Assembly (NCBI GenBank): GCA_001023535.1
Contig: CP011020.1
Location: forward strand, 6,025,266-6,089,265
Direction: 5' to 3'
Source: Pseudomonas chlororaphis
GTDB lineage: Bacteria > Pseudomonadota > Gammaproteobacteria > Pseudomonadales > Pseudomonadaceae
DNA: 64,000 nt
Shown: piece after piece, positions 33,952 through 45,676 of the stretch
Position numbering within the stretch: the stretch's first letter is position 1
How the letters are laid out: every line of letters begins with the position of its first letter
The notes under the pieces: generated by a model
What the model saw: the letters and a program-made list of their open reading frames with translations, nothing else
Database searches by the model: none
What the model was told of the DNA's origin: nothing
Translations under genes and position numbers: made by a program

Positions 33952-35682
33952 ATGGCAAGAATTCGTCGGCTTCAGATCGAGAACTTCCGCTCCATCCAAC
34001 GCTTGGATTGGTGTCCCGCACCGGGCTTTAATTGCTTGGTTGGCCCTGGCGATAGCGGCAAATCCAGCATTCTCGATGCCATTGATCTTTGCCTGGGGGC
34101 GCGGCGCAGTGCACCGTTCGGCGACACTGACTTTTACAGGCTAGACGTCATTCGCCCAATCCTGATTACAGCGACCTTGGGCGACCTCCCTGACGACTTG
34201 ATCAACCTGGATAGCTATGGTGACTTCCTGCGTGGCTACGACCCCGCTAATGGAGCGTTGGAAGACGAGCCGCGATTCGGCATTGAAACGGTCTTAACCG
34301 TACAGCTCAAAGTCGAGAGTGATCTTGAGCCGGTTTGGCAGCTTCACTCAGAACGGGCACTCCAACAAGGCATCGAGCGCAATCTTGCCTGGAAAGATCG
34401 GGCACGGATTGCCCCAGCTCGCATAGGCAGCTATGCCAACACCAACTTTTCATGGAGCCGTAACTCCATCCTCAACAGACTGACAGAGGAGAGGCCGGCT
34501 TTGGGCGGTGCGTTGGCAGCGGCAGCACGGGACGCCCGCAACGGCTTCGGGGTGCAAGCCGGCGCGCAGCTCCAGCAGCCCCTTCAGATCGTGACCCAAA
34601 CGGCTACTCAGCTTGGCGTACCGGTGGGCGCCTTTGCCCAAGCCCTGCTCGATGCCCATGCCGTCTCAATCGGTGACGGGGCCATTGCCTTGCATAATGA
34701 GCAAGGCATTCCACTGCGATCATTGGGCACCGGATCCTCTCGACTGCTGATCGCTGGACTCCAGCGCCAAGCAGCCCAAGCTGCATCAATCGCATTGGTC
34801 GACGAGGTAGAGTTTGGGCTTGAGCCACACCGGTTGATTCGATTCATGGACTCCTTGGGGGCCAAGAATTCCCCTGAGCCTCTGCAAGTGTTCTTGACCA
34901 CGCACTCGCCTGTAGCTCTGCGAGAGCTGTCAGGACATCAACTGTTTGTGGTTCGACCACAGCAGGGCCATCACGTAGTGCGCCAGGCCGGCATATCGAA
35001 TGACGTACAAAGCACGCTACGAACTGACCCTGAAGCCTTCCTGGCCAAGCGCGTCGTGGTGTGTGAGGGAGCCAGCGAGGTCGGTCTCATGCGTGGCCTG
35101 GATCAATACTGGCGCGGTTTGGGTCACATCTCTTTTCTGGCCCTCGGCGGCGCCTATGTCAACGTCAACGGCGGCGACCCTGATAACTGTTACACGCGAG
35201 GCTCAGCACTGCTGAGCCTCGGGTACCAAGTGCTCGTCATCGTAGACGCAGACAAGCCCGCGACTGCCGCAATCCAGGCCGCGTTTCATGCAGCAGGTGG
35301 ACAATCGGCAACCTGGGGGCAGGGTCGAGCCCTTGAGGACGAACTGTTCATCAGTTTGCCAGATACTGCGATCGACAGACTGATCGCTATAGCCATCGAC
35401 GCGCGCGATCGCGACCTGGTAAACAGCCACATTCGTGGTCGATCGCAAAACGCTCTGAGCCTTGAGCTTATTCAAGCCTTTCGCGCACAAGGGACGGCCT
35501 ATGCCGCACCCACGAGGGTGTCATTGGGTCTCGCGTCGCGCATTCGTAAAAATGGCTGGTTCAAGTCGGTCACCACCTACGAGCTTATCGCAAGAACGAT
35601 CATCGGCCCTGAGCTCCAGGCCTCTGGCCCCGATCTGCAAGCGACCATCAACCGGATCAGGGGCTGGGTACATGCCGCCTGA
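33952..35682 (+). CDS. gajA: Gabija GajA, OLD-family ATPase-Toprim nuclease
   Basis: The 576-residue protein has an ABC-type ATPase: Walker A VGPGDSGKSS, signature LGTGSSRLL, Walker B ALVDEVEFGLEP and H-loop TTHSP. A Toprim nuclease follows (VVVCEGASEVGLM, VIVDADKP). This is the GajA layout; length matches. GajA nicks phage DNA when nucleotide levels fall. gajB overlaps it by 11 nt, which completes the pair. Confidence 0.92.
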   Translation: MARIRRLQIENFRSIQRLDWCPAPGFNCLVGPGDSGKSSILDAIDLCLGARRSAPFGDTDFYRLDVIRPILITATLGDLPDDLINLDSYGDFLRGYDPANGALEDEPRFGIETVLTVQLKVESDLEPVWQLHSERALQQGIERNLAWKDRARIAPARIGSYANTNFSWSRNSILNRLTEERPALGGALAAAARDARNGFGVQAGAQLQQPLQIVTQTATQLGVPVGAFAQALLDAHAVSIGDGAIALHNEQGIPLRSLGTGSSRLLIAGLQRQAAQAASIALVDEVEFGLEPHRLIRFMDSLGAKNSPEPLQVFLTTHSPVALRELSGHQLFVVRPQQGHHVVRQAGISNDVQSTLRTDPEAFLAKRVVVCEGASEVGLMRGLDQYWRGLGHISFLALGGAYVNVNGGDPDNCYTRGSALLSLGYQVLVIVDADKPATAAIQAAFHAAGGQSATWGQGRALEDELFISLPDTAIDRLIAIAIDARDRDLVNSHIRGRSQNALSLELIQAFRAQGTAYAAPTRVSLGLASRIRKNGWFKSVTTYELIARTIIGPELQASGPDLQATINRIRGWVHAA

Positions 35683-37084
35683 GATCGCGTTGTTCGACTT
35701 CGCAGGAGGCTCCATAACGGCTCCTGCCGGGTGTGGCAAAACTCAGCTGATCGCAGACACATTGGCTCAGCACATCGGCCCAAGACCCGTTTTGATCCTC
35801 ACCCATACCAACGCAGGGGTCACAGCACTGCGCGCGCGTATGGCCCGTGCCCGAGTCGCCTCGGGCTCGTACCGAGTTGCCACACTGGATGGCTTCACAT
35901 TGAAGCTCATTGGCAGATTCCCTGCCAGGAGCGGGCACGACCCTGCAATCATGCAACTCGCCAACCGGGCAAACGATTATCCGGCTATTCGCGCAGCAGC
36001 CCTGGCGCTACTGAGGGCCAGGCATGTTGATCAGGTATTGCGATCAAGCTATTCCCATGTGTTGGTCGACGAGTACCAAGACTGCAATCAGGTGCAACAC
36101 GCCATAGTCACCTGCCTGGCCGCTACCTTGCCCACGTACGTGCTGGGCGATCCGATGCAGTCCATTTTCGACATCGCGCAAAACAGGTTGGTTGATTGGC
36201 ACACTGAGGTGATCCGAGACTTTCCCGTCATTGGCGCTTTGGCCACACCCTGGCGTTGGCGACTCGCCGGCGCCGAGAATCTGGGCAACTGGCTCCTGCA
36301 AGTCAGACAACTTCTGGAAGCTGGCCAGCGGTTAGATCTCACTTCAGCCCCACCCGAAGTTCAGTGTATTCAGATCCAGGCCGCGACTGCAGATACGCAG
36401 CGGCGAAACGCAGCCATGACCCCTCTGCGCCAAGGGGAGACCGCACTCATCATCGGCGATTCAAGAAACGCCGTTGGCCGACAACGCCTAACAAGCCAAA
36501 TGTCAGGCGCTACCACGGTTGAACCCGTTGACCTGCCAGACCTCATCTCCTTCGCTCAGAACTTCGACCTTGCAGGGCCATGGGCCCTCAACCAGATTAC
36601 GAATTTCGCGGGTATTGTGATGACCGGCGTCGGCATCAATCCTTTCCTCACACGTGTCGAGACGATTCGAAACAACCGACACCGCACCCCGCCTACGGTT
36701 GCAGAATCCGTCGCCGTGGGCTTCCTCGCCGAGCCGACGTTTCTGGGGGTGATCGATCTTTTGCAACGGTTCTCTCAGCAGCAGGACTGCCGCGTTTACC
36801 GCCCGGAAATTCTTCGCTGCTGCATTGCAGCACTGAGGATGGCCGCGTCCCGAACCCACACATTCTTTGAAGCAGCCGTTCAGATCCGAGAGCGCAACCG
36901 CCTCCAAGGTCGGCCTTTGACCCGGCGGGCGGTTGGCAGCACGTTGCTGTTGAAGGGTTTGGAAGCGGACGTCGCAGTCATTTTGGAGCCAGAGAACATG
37001 AACGCCAGGAATCTCTACGTGGCAATGACACGGGGTGCCAAACGGCTCGTCATCTGCAGCCAGAACCGGTTCCTCGGCGCATAA
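35672..37084 (+). CDS. gajB: Gabija GajB, UvrD-like helicase
   Basis: The 470-residue protein begins MPPEIALFDFAGGSITAPAG. It has a P-loop APAGCGKTQL, the SF1 motifs LTHTNAGV, VLVDEYQDCN and LGDPMQSIF, and the late motif LLKGLEADVAVI...YVAMTRG. GajB senses DNA ends and activates GajA. The ATG at 35672 overlaps gajA; the longer 35462 frame is a shadow of gajA. Confidence 0.92.
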   Translation: MPPEIALFDFAGGSITAPAGCGKTQLIADTLAQHIGPRPVLILTHTNAGVTALRARMARARVASGSYRVATLDGFTLKLIGRFPARSGHDPAIMQLANRANDYPAIRAAALALLRARHVDQVLRSSYSHVLVDEYQDCNQVQHAIVTCLAATLPTYVLGDPMQSIFDIAQNRLVDWHTEVIRDFPVIGALATPWRWRLAGAENLGNWLLQVRQLLEAGQRLDLTSAPPEVQCIQIQAATADTQRRNAAMTPLRQGETALIIGDSRNAVGRQRLTSQMSGATTVEPVDLPDLISFAQNFDLAGPWALNQITNFAGIVMTGVGINPFLTRVETIRNNRHRTPPTVAESVAVGFLAEPTFLGVIDLLQRFSQQQDCRVYRPEILRCCIAALRMAASRTHTFFEAAVQIRERNRLQGRPLTRRAVGSTLLLKGLEADVAVILEPENMNARNLYVAMTRGAKRLVICSQNRFLGA

Positions 37085-37394
37085 GATAAGGCAAGGGAGC
37101 GAGCCTGCTTTTTTCTGGCTTGGAACCTGAGCCCCCCCGCGCTTGATAGTGTCTATCGGGAGAAGGCCAAGAGCTGGGGCTGCTACCATTACCGTGGCGC
37201 AGAATCTGGTTCTTGCCGGCATATGGAGCGATTTATCCAGCCCCCCCTCCCAAGCCAGGAACATAACGTTTACTAGCGGACAGCATCACTGGAGCGTGAT
37301 CTGCGCCCTGCTTCATGGTATGAAGTCCGCTCTAGACCGCACCGCTTCCATTCCACGCGTGGACACATAATGTTCATCTAAAAGGATTTCCGAT

Positions 37395-38447
37395 ATGACG
37401 CAGGAGCGACACTTCCGTGAATGGTACGTCGAACTCTCTGAGCTTGCCCCGGAGGCTACTGCCCCTGAAAAGCGTGCTCGCGGGTTCGCTTTCGAGAAGG
37501 TTCTCAAGGGCCTCTTGGCATCTGAGGGACTTGATCCCCGCTCCAGTTACAAGTCTGTCGGTGAGCAAATCGACGGCTCATTTTACCTGGACGGTAGCTT
37601 CCTCCTGATGGAAGCCAAATGGCATGCCCTGCCCGTCCCTGCCTCGACGCTTTATCAGTTCAAAGGCAAAGTGGATGGCAAACTGGTGGGTACCGTTGGC
37701 GTTTTCATCTCGATGTCTGGCTACTCCGATGACGCCGTGGACGCCCTCATCGCCGGCAAATCTCTCAACCTGATCCTATTCACAAAAGAGGACATGGATG
37801 CGGCGATCATCCAGCAGCTGGGGTTCAAGAAAATCCTCAAGGACAAGCTTCGCAAAGCTGCTGAGGAAGGCCTGGCATTCTTCCCAACTGTCGCCGAACA
37901 GGTGAAAACCTCCCCGTCGGAGCCCGTCCTCATCGAGCGAGTGCATTACGATCGAGTGACCGGAACGTTGTTGAGCCCAGCAGATCAGCCTGCCACCACC
38001 CCAGATTTGGTTATCGTGTGCGAAGGGGACTTTGACCGTGAACTGCTGGCCAACCTGGTGCAGCGGATTTTGAAGAGCGCTAGGGCCACCAAGAAAATTC
38101 AGCTCATATCAGCTCTGGGTAAAGTGGCCGTGCCGCATGTTGCCAACAGCGTATTGGCAGCTAACCCAGATGTTAAGGTGCTGGCTGTGGTGGACAGTGA
38201 TGGTGACATTCAAGGCTCAGAGCTGATGCTTAAGAACATCATCGAGTCCGACAACTGGACACCTATTGTCGTCAATCCCGCGATCGAGACCTGGCTTGGA
38301 TGCTCAGTCGAAGAAACGATGCGTCTGCGCCGTCGCGGGGGACTGATGGCACACCTCGCCAATTCGATAGATGGCATCAATCTGCAGCTCCTCAGAACAA
38401 CTGACCCAGCCTTCGAGACGTTCTACCAAGAGGTCAGCTCGTTGTAA
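37395..38447 (+). CDS. PD-(D/E)XK nuclease-Toprim fusion
   Basis: The 350-residue protein has an N-terminal restriction-endonuclease-like domain: FEKVLKGLLASEGL, GEQIDGSFYLDGSFLLMEAKW with the D and ExK positions. It also has a C-terminal Toprim domain: LVIVCEGDFDRELL and LAVVDSDGD. AAAGGA precedes the ATG. It sits 310 nt after Gabija and looks like an independent module. Toprim-nuclease fusions are seen in defence islands; the target here is unknown. Confidence 0.7.
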   Translation: MTQERHFREWYVELSELAPEATAPEKRARGFAFEKVLKGLLASEGLDPRSSYKSVGEQIDGSFYLDGSFLLMEAKWHALPVPASTLYQFKGKVDGKLVGTVGVFISMSGYSDDAVDALIAGKSLNLILFTKEDMDAAIIQQLGFKKILKDKLRKAAEEGLAFFPTVAEQVKTSPSEPVLIERVHYDRVTGTLLSPADQPATTPDLVIVCEGDFDRELLANLVQRILKSARATKKIQLISALGKVAVPHVANSVLAANPDVKVLAVVDSDGDIQGSELMLKNIIESDNWTPIVVNPAIETWLGCSVEETMRLRRRGGLMAHLANSIDGINLQLLRTTDPAFETFYQEVSSL

Positions 38448-38862
38448 TCAGAGGTTCGTTGGATCGAAGCGCGTCCCACACAATGGCTGGATCTGTGGGA
38501 GCCAACAACGGCTTCCACACAGGGCAACGGCGGCTGGCCAACTTACGCTTTCTTAGGCCTCAAGCCCTTGAAAGAAGCCTTCGCAGCCCAGTTGTCATTG
38601 ATCCAGTCAACGACCTTAGGGCGCCCAGGCGCGGTGGAGTGGAATTTCTTTTTCAGCATCCATTCCACGAACAAGCGATCATCTGCGCTCATGTCTTTGC
38701 CGTCGTTGTACATCACAGTCTTGCCATCGCTCGCCCATTCACCAACCCCATTTCTCGATTTAGCAGTAAATTGAGGCCTCAGAACCTGACGAAGAGGACG
38801 TGCAGCGCATTGCGGTGGGTAAGCGGATGGCGAACACACCTTCTGAAATCCAGCATTAAGGG
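38448..38862. other. Gene remnants
   Basis: Contains a minus-strand C-terminal fragment at 38543-38740 and the edge of an IS66 relic. No complete gene. Confidence 0.4.
38543..38839 (-). pseudogene. C-terminal fragment of an unknown gene
   Basis: The last 65 residues (GVGEWASDGKTVMYNDG... to KGLRPKKA) look protein-like. The upstream extension does not and reads into repeat-like DNA. Probably a 3' remnant. Confidence 0.3.
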
Positions 38863-39437
38863 CGATGGTGTCCGCGTATTTTTAGCGGACGCGATCACCC
38901 TTATCGCCAGGATTTCCATGCGCCAACGAAGCTCTTACCCCAAACCCTTAAGGCCCAGGTCGTGCAGGAATGCCTGCAACCAGGCGCCACGGTTTCCAGT
39001 GTTGCCATCAGCCACGGCATCAACGCCAACGTGATCCGCAAGTCGCTGCTGATTTACCGCGCCACTGCCCGCGTTCGTGCCGCTACATCCGACGCCCAAG
39101 CGGTACGCTGATGAAACTGCGATTAATGCACTGCCGCTGGGCGAGAAAACTATCACGGTCAAATGGCCCGTCTCCGACCCGGACGGCTGCGCGCGCTTCA
39201 TCCGCAGCCTCTCGCAATGATCCGTATCGACACCATCTGGCTCGCCACCGAGCCCATGGACATGCGCGCCGGTACCGAAACTGCGTTGGCCCGTGTGGTT
39301 GCGGTATTCGGTGCGGCGAAGCCGCACAGTGCTTATCTGTTCGCTTACGGCCCAAACATCGAACAGATAGGTATGTCGTTGACGCATGCGGATCCTAGCG
39401 TTAATTGTGTCCGCTTAAAAAATCGTGGACGCGTTTG
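38863..39437 (+). mobile_element. IS66-family relic lacking tnpC
   Basis: Contains decayed tnpA (KTLKAQVVQECLQPGATV near 38944) and the start of tnpB (MIRIDTIWLATEPMDMRAG at 39217). Both ends carry related sequences (GTGTCCGCGTATTTTTAGCG near 38870, inverted partner near 39420), so both termini may remain while tnpC is deleted. Confidence 0.7.
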
Positions 39438-39592
39438 CCCTTATCGCTCTTGACCTGCTGGTTTGGTAAATGACTTCGCCAGCCGCTTACGGTTGAATCC
39501 ACAACCCATAGCTGCCGTAGCGACAGGCAAGAATCGGCCAAAAGAAGTCATCGCGATGTCTAAAATTTCAAGAGCGATTCACTGCGCCTCTA

Positions 39593-40078
39593 TTACTTTG
39601 TTTTCGCGAGTTCCCTCAACGCGTCTTTAGCCGCATGCCAAATTATCTTACAGAGCTGTCCCTTTGAACCATCATCAGCGCAAGTCGCCGCGTTCGCTAC
39701 GATTCTGTTCAGATCCTCATCCGAGGCCGATGCATCAATATGGCGTAAGGCCCAATGCTTAAAAGCCGTATTTTTTTCGGCAAGCGAGGCAAAAATACTG
39801 AGTTGGCCCCACTGCTGGGCGAAGAGATGTACCACTGCTTCAGAGTAGCCCTCTCCAAGTGCGCCATCGTCACAAGAAATGAAGACTCTTTGATGCTTCT
39901 GAAGGGAACCCCAATCTCCACTTGCCTCAGCAAGCAAAGATTCTGCTTGGCTACTCATTTCTGGAGAGCAATAGCCTTGGGTTGATGCTTCAGAAAATGA
40001 GACATATCCCAATCCAGTCCCGATAAAAACAGCCAAAAGCCTCACAGAAAGAGCACCTAACAGTCTGTCACTACTCAC
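39593..40078 (-). CDS. Exported unknown protein
   Basis: The 161-residue protein has a signal-peptide-like N-terminus (LSVRLLAVFIGTGLGYVSFSEAS) and a mature helical part with four cysteines. AT content is higher than the core. Wedged between two IS66 relics. Function unknown. Confidence 0.55.
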   Translation of the reverse strand: MSSDRLLGALSVRLLAVFIGTGLGYVSFSEASTQGYCSPEMSSQAESLLAEASGDWGSLQKHQRVFISCDDGALGEGYSEAVVHLFAQQWGQLSIFASLAEKNTAFKHWALRHIDASASDEDLNRIVANAATCADDGSKGQLCKIIWHAAKDALRELAKTK

Positions 40079-40213
40079 AATTAATATCCTTTTAGAAAGT
40101 TATTGCTCCGTACCTGACTGAGTGGCATTAGGTTTAATGTGAATCACGCCCAGTTTAGTAGCTAATTTGAGCGTCTGCTTTGGGTCGATTCTGTTGAAAA
40201 CAGTCGACCATGG

Positions 40214-40906
40214 GTATGCGTCCGGGCATCACGTCTTGCGTGATTAAACCGGCTGCCACTTATGCGGAAGCAACTGCTCAATTTCACTCGCCCGCTGCGT
40301 CGGCAGGTGCGTGAGATCATCCTTTAGATAGGCGTACGGATCATGGCCATTCAGCCGTGCTGACTGGATCAAACTCATGATCGCCGCAGCCCGTTTTCCG
40401 CTGCGTAACGACCCGGCGAAGAGCCAGTTCTTGCGCCCAAGACCCCATGGCCGGATCTGGTTCTCCGCCCAATTATTATTAATGGGAACCGCCCCGTCAT
40501 CGAGGTAGCGTGACAGCGCTGCCCAACGTTTGAGGCTGTAATCGAGTGCTCTGCTGATAGCCGACCCTTCGGGCACAACATCACGCTGCGCGATCATCCA
40601 GGCATGCAACCTATCCATTACCGGTACGGCTTTTTTCTTGCCGTATTCGGCGCCGTAAATTCGGCTCCAGGTCGCGCACTTCGCTCTCGACTTCGTACAA
40701 CAGCTGGATGTAGCGCAGGGCCTGCTCGGCGATCTGGTTCTTGTTGGTTGCGTGCAACTCGAAGAACTTGCGCCGGGCATGGGCCATGCAGCCGATCTCG
40801 ATCACGCCGAGTTCGAAGCTGGCCTTGTAACCGTCAAAATCATCGCAGACCAACTTGCCTTTCCAGCCTTGCAGGAAGTTACGAGCATGCTCGCCGGCGC
40901 GGCTGG
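40214..40906 (-). mobile_element. IS66-family relic, partial and frameshifted tnpC
   Basis: Closely related to tnpC at 8.7-10.3 kb. It keeps the C-terminal two-thirds in two frames with a shift near 40640 (CDDFDGYK, ELHATNK, then AWMIAQRDVV and NNWAENQIRPWGLG). Similarity to the intact copy stops at about 40906. The terminal repeat near 40214 (GTATGCGTCCGGGCA) is present. Confidence 0.85.
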
Positions 40907-41031
40907 CCTTAGTCAGGAACCTGCAGGCGCAAGGGGTTCGTGTGATTGAACACTGCGTGTATGAGATCGAAGGGCTTCCGAGGGGTGCGGGCACCGGGAC
41001 GTTGCAGCGGATTGTGCCGTTGGTTGAGTGA
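40906..41031 (+). pseudogene. C-terminal remnant of an unknown gene
   Basis: The frame NLQAQGVRVIEHCVYEIEGL, ending RIVPLVE at 41031, looks like the C-terminus of a real protein and is joined to IS66 relic DNA. The rest is missing. Confidence 0.35.
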
Positions 41032-41166
41032 TGCGTCGGATGATTGCTTTGATGCAGGTAGGGCGAGGTCTGGGCGGGTCTGCAGTTAATCATCCCCGCC
41101 TGCTAGCTTTAGGTGGCCTCACCGATTAGCTTTTGGGTGAACTCGCCCTAGGCAAACACAGGCCGT

Positions 41167-42651
41167 TCACCCCGCGCGTATCTTGTTCAAAATTTCCGGG
41201 ATGTCGCCATACTCCTCGTACCAAATGACGCTCACTCCAAGCTCGCGCATAAGCTCTTCATTGGTGGCATGGTGTCTTTCAAGGAAGCGCTCAACCATAG
41301 TATTTGAGATTTTGAGAGGCTTGCCACTCGTCCCTTCCATGAATTTCTTGGGGGTCAAACGCCGCATGAAAGCGAAGTGTTTGGGCTCCTCGATCGATTT
41401 GGACGCGATCTCCAATAGCCGGCGCAGATTCGGATCAGTCAGTGAAAGGCCGATCATAAGGCACGAGCTTTCCTTGAAGCTGTTCAACTGTACCAAGTTC
41501 GACCAGTGATAGGCGTCACGGTAAATCTGGTGATAGCCTTCCTCAGAGAAAACTAAGGTGCATCGATCCAGATTGGAGTAGCGCTGCCTATCCTCCGGTA
41601 AAAAACCATGCACGTGGTATATAGGTAGTTCTTCAGCGGTTGGTGTCTCAAACTCTTCGAAAACGCTTTTGTGTATCAACGAACGCGAGAGCAACGCTCT
41701 CTCGATAAAATCGTCAAAGTTGTAAGTTAAGATAGACTTCACGTTGGCGCCGGTTCGGGTCGGGGTACATAGCTTCGCGATGGAGGATATTAGATCCGAT
41801 TCAACTGAAAAGCGCTTATCACGTAACGAATAAAGCTGATGCGTGATTGCATCAACGAATCCTTGCTGCTCTACAGGTGACCCCACAGCAAGCCCCTTTC
41901 GGATATACCTTGCTAACATCAGTGTAGACGGCCCATCTACTTCCATTAGCCTGGCAACGATTGCAGATACTTTCACCGGATCGCCTTGAGCGCCGCCAAA
42001 ATTCTCCTGCGATAGCATGGAAACAAATAAGGAATTCAGCAGCGTATTCCAATCAGGCAATCCAGCGCTACTAGATACTCCGGCGCCTAGTATTAGAGAA
42101 AATCTGCCCGCTCGGTATTTTTCCGCGACCACCTTCACTAGCTGATCACGATCCTCTTTCCAAGATCTGACAGTGCGCTCCGCAGCCATTTTTAAACGCA
42201 ACGAAAACAGATTAGTCGTGAGCATCTCAACAGCCGCTTGATGCTTAAGCATCAGCTCGTTAACTTCCTTCTCACCCCATAGATAAACAAGACTGTCCGC
42301 TCTTGGATTTTCTTCACTGATATAAATACTTTTCTTCAGATCTGATATTTTAGGAGCGATAATCAGCAAGCTATAACCGCGCGTACCATACCCTCTAAAC
42401 TTTTCAACAGTAGCATCGAGTTTTGATCTGGAAACTGAAAATACGATTTCCACTAATAGCGGTGAAGAAATTTCACCGATGCCACTTGGAGCAATGGCGT
42501 CAAAAGTCGAACCATGGCTATCTTGCCCTTCAATTTTCTGGCCTAGCTGCTCTCCCTCGACCTGTAGAAGCTTGATGATAAATGCTTCTAAGAAAAGATA
42601 TCCGCCCGATCCATATTGCTCCAAGCGCTCTTCCAGAGTGTTGAGATCCAT
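41167..42651 (-). CDS. Stand-alone SIR2 protein with nuclease-like N-terminal domain
   Basis: The 494-residue protein has an N-terminal domain of about 150 residues with a nuclease-like pattern (LEAFIIKLLQVEG, SPLLVEIVFS) and a SIR2 domain from about 185: LILGAGVSSSAGLPDW, LTYNFDDFI, IYHVHGFLP (catalytic His), GLSLTDPNLRRL. SIR2 proteins of defence systems deplete NAD on phage sensing. It is single and close to serS. The N-terminal call is tentative. Confidence 0.78.
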   Translation of the reverse strand: MDLNTLEERLEQYGSGGYLFLEAFIIKLLQVEGEQLGQKIEGQDSHGSTFDAIAPSGIGEISSPLLVEIVFSVSRSKLDATVEKFRGYGTRGYSLLIIAPKISDLKKSIYISEENPRADSLVYLWGEKEVNELMLKHQAAVEMLTTNLFSLRLKMAAERTVRSWKEDRDQLVKVVAEKYRAGRFSLILGAGVSSSAGLPDWNTLLNSLFVSMLSQENFGGAQGDPVKVSAIVARLMEVDGPSTLMLARYIRKGLAVGSPVEQQGFVDAITHQLYSLRDKRFSVESDLISSIAKLCTPTRTGANVKSILTYNFDDFIERALLSRSLIHKSVFEEFETPTAEELPIYHVHGFLPEDRQRYSNLDRCTLVFSEEGYHQIYRDAYHWSNLVQLNSFKESSCLMIGLSLTDPNLRRLLEIASKSIEEPKHFAFMRRLTPKKFMEGTSGKPLKISNTMVERFLERHHATNEELMRELGVSVIWYEEYGDIPEILNKIRAG

Positions 42652-43007
42652 CTACTCAAATCCTAATACATGGGGTCGGTTGGGCTACGTTGAAGGCAAA
42701 CTGACACGGCCAGGCCGTCATACCAAAGCCGTTGGGATGGGCCCACGCTACCATAGATTCAAACGCCATTTGTAGCCATTGGCCATTTCCTCGTCGCGCT
42801 GCTTCAGTACCTCTGGCAGCTCTGATTTGGGGGGCAATTTACATCGAATTCTCAGGTTGGAGCCGCCGAGCAAAAACCGCGACAGGAACTGCAGATCGGA
42901 CAGCCTTGAGCGAGGGTTGCGTTGCAATTGGCTCCGGGGATACCGTGGTGCACAGTGGAGAAGACGACTACCCCCCCATGAAAAGGGGGCTTGGGAATGA
43001 GAGATCA
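42652..43007. other. Gene-free stretch downstream of serS
   Basis: A minus-strand stretch near 42750-42890 (GGSNLRIRCKL, ELPEVLKQRDEEMA) resembles the C-terminus of a lost gene. A C-run/G-run hairpin near 42970-42990 may terminate serS. Confidence 0.4.
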
Positions 43008-44393
<1,386 letters not shown>

Positions 44394-44750
44394 TCAGTTG
44401 CCCGGAAGCAATCCTAATCTGATCAAGGCATTCATCCCCGTGGCGTCATGGACGTGTGCGTAGTCCTGAAGCGTCCAAGTCGCAATTTCCGCCTGGAACA
44501 CTTCCACAGATTTAAATGGCATGGTGGCCGTGGCATCGAGCATTCCGACGCGTTTGTTGCTCCACCGATCGACGTCGTCCAAGCGAAGAAAGTAGGCATT
44601 GATACCTGGCGCATAAACCATTTCGGCGCCAGCGCTCAGGCATAAAAACTTCCTTAGAAGTTGTAGAGCGGCCCCCCGTCCCCGCACAGCCTCAACCGCT
44701 TGTATGTAGTGGCTGGCACACAAGGGGAGCTCGTTGCGTGAATCAAGCAT
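44394..44750 (-). CDS. Unknown 118-residue protein
   Basis: Begins MLDSRNELPLCASHYIQAVE. Mostly helical, no recognised domain. First of a run of small minus-strand genes. Confidence 0.5.
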   Translation of the reverse strand: MLDSRNELPLCASHYIQAVEAVRGRGAALQLLRKFLCLSAGAEMVYAPGINAYFLRLDDVDRWSNKRVGMLDATATMPFKSVEVFQAEIATWTLQDYAHVHDATGMNALIRLGLLPGN

Positions 44751-44818
44751 TCACAATATCCTAAGTGAGTAATGGGAAGACTCTGGAAAGTGTTCGCGAA
44801 CCAGGAAGGCAGTTACGA

Positions 44819-45298
44819 TCAGCGTGCCTTACTGTATGCATTCAGCGCTTGAAAAGCTGGCAAGCTCACATGCTTGCGAAAGCCTCTGCCGGACAAGATG
44901 TAAAGGGCGTCTTCGCTTTCAAAAAAACATCCGTGGAGGTCTTTTTGAAATCCAGTGATGAAACTGTCGGGTGCTGTAACTCGCCCTTCGCTGTCGAATA
45001 CTGCTTCGTGGACGAGCAGAACAGAAGGTTGCAGGCCTCGTTTTCTGACTTCCCTCTCTTCAGTTTCAGGGAGCAAGATGTCCAGGAGCATCCAGTTTCG
45101 AACGATGCAAAATGGTTGGCCATCGAGCGCCTCGCGTGCCAGTTTGATCAGCTCGTCATCCTCTAATCGCGATCCCCCTAGCATAAGCGCCGGGCCATAA
45201 AGCACATCTTCAATCAATTCGGTTTGCACACTGCTGCCCAACTCTTTGGAAATTTTAAAGCTGCACGAAAGCCATCCAGGCATCTGCTGGCCTTGCAT
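44819..45298 (-). CDS. DUF6957-like protein
   Basis: The 159-residue protein has a motif (QPFCIVRNWMLLDILLPETEE, too long to quote whole) like the DUF6957 family of Pseudomonas islands. Function unknown. It lies upstream of two related small genes. Confidence 0.5.
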   Translation of the reverse strand: MQGQQMPGWLSCSFKISKELGSSVQTELIEDVLYGPALMLGGSRLEDDELIKLAREALDGQPFCIVRNWMLLDILLPETEEREVRKRGLQPSVLLVHEAVFDSEGRVTAPDSFITGFQKDLHGCFFESEDALYILSGRGFRKHVSLPAFQALNAYSKAR

Positions 45299-45347
45299 CG
45301 TGAGTATTGTTTTAGATTCACCTGCTGTTCGAAAAGCCTGGGCTACG

Positions 45348-45635
45348 TCAGTGAATCATGTTGACCTCGGGCGCGGCGCCATTTTCGTACCACCAGTGAC
45401 AAACGACATACCGGCTGCCGTTGTGCGTCTCGCAAAGCTGATACCCCCGAAGCTCATACACTCTTTCGACCAGCGACGTACGGATTGTCTTCCCATCCGT
45501 AAAACGACCTCTCGTTTCAGAAAAAACGACTCCAATCACGCAGGGAGGTTGAAACTCAGCGCAGCATAGATACCCACTAATCGGCACACCGAAATCGATT
45601 TTCTTTGCGTCCCGCACGCATTGTGGAAGCCCCAT
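45348..45635 (-). CDS. DUF6957-like small paralogue 1
   Basis: Begins MGLPQCVRDAKKIDFG with AAAGGTAGGG upstream. Shares GYLCCAEFQPPCVIGVVF, then Y...RYVVCHWWYENGA with the next gene, so the pair arose by tandem duplication. Function unknown. Confidence 0.55.
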   Translation of the reverse strand: MGLPQCVRDAKKIDFGVPISGYLCCAEFQPPCVIGVVFSETRGRFTDGKTIRTSLVERVYELRGYQLCETHNGSRYVVCHWWYENGAAPEVNMIH

Positions 45636-45676
45636 TTCCCTACCTTTTTTGCCTGCAAACGCCACCGAAGGCGACA

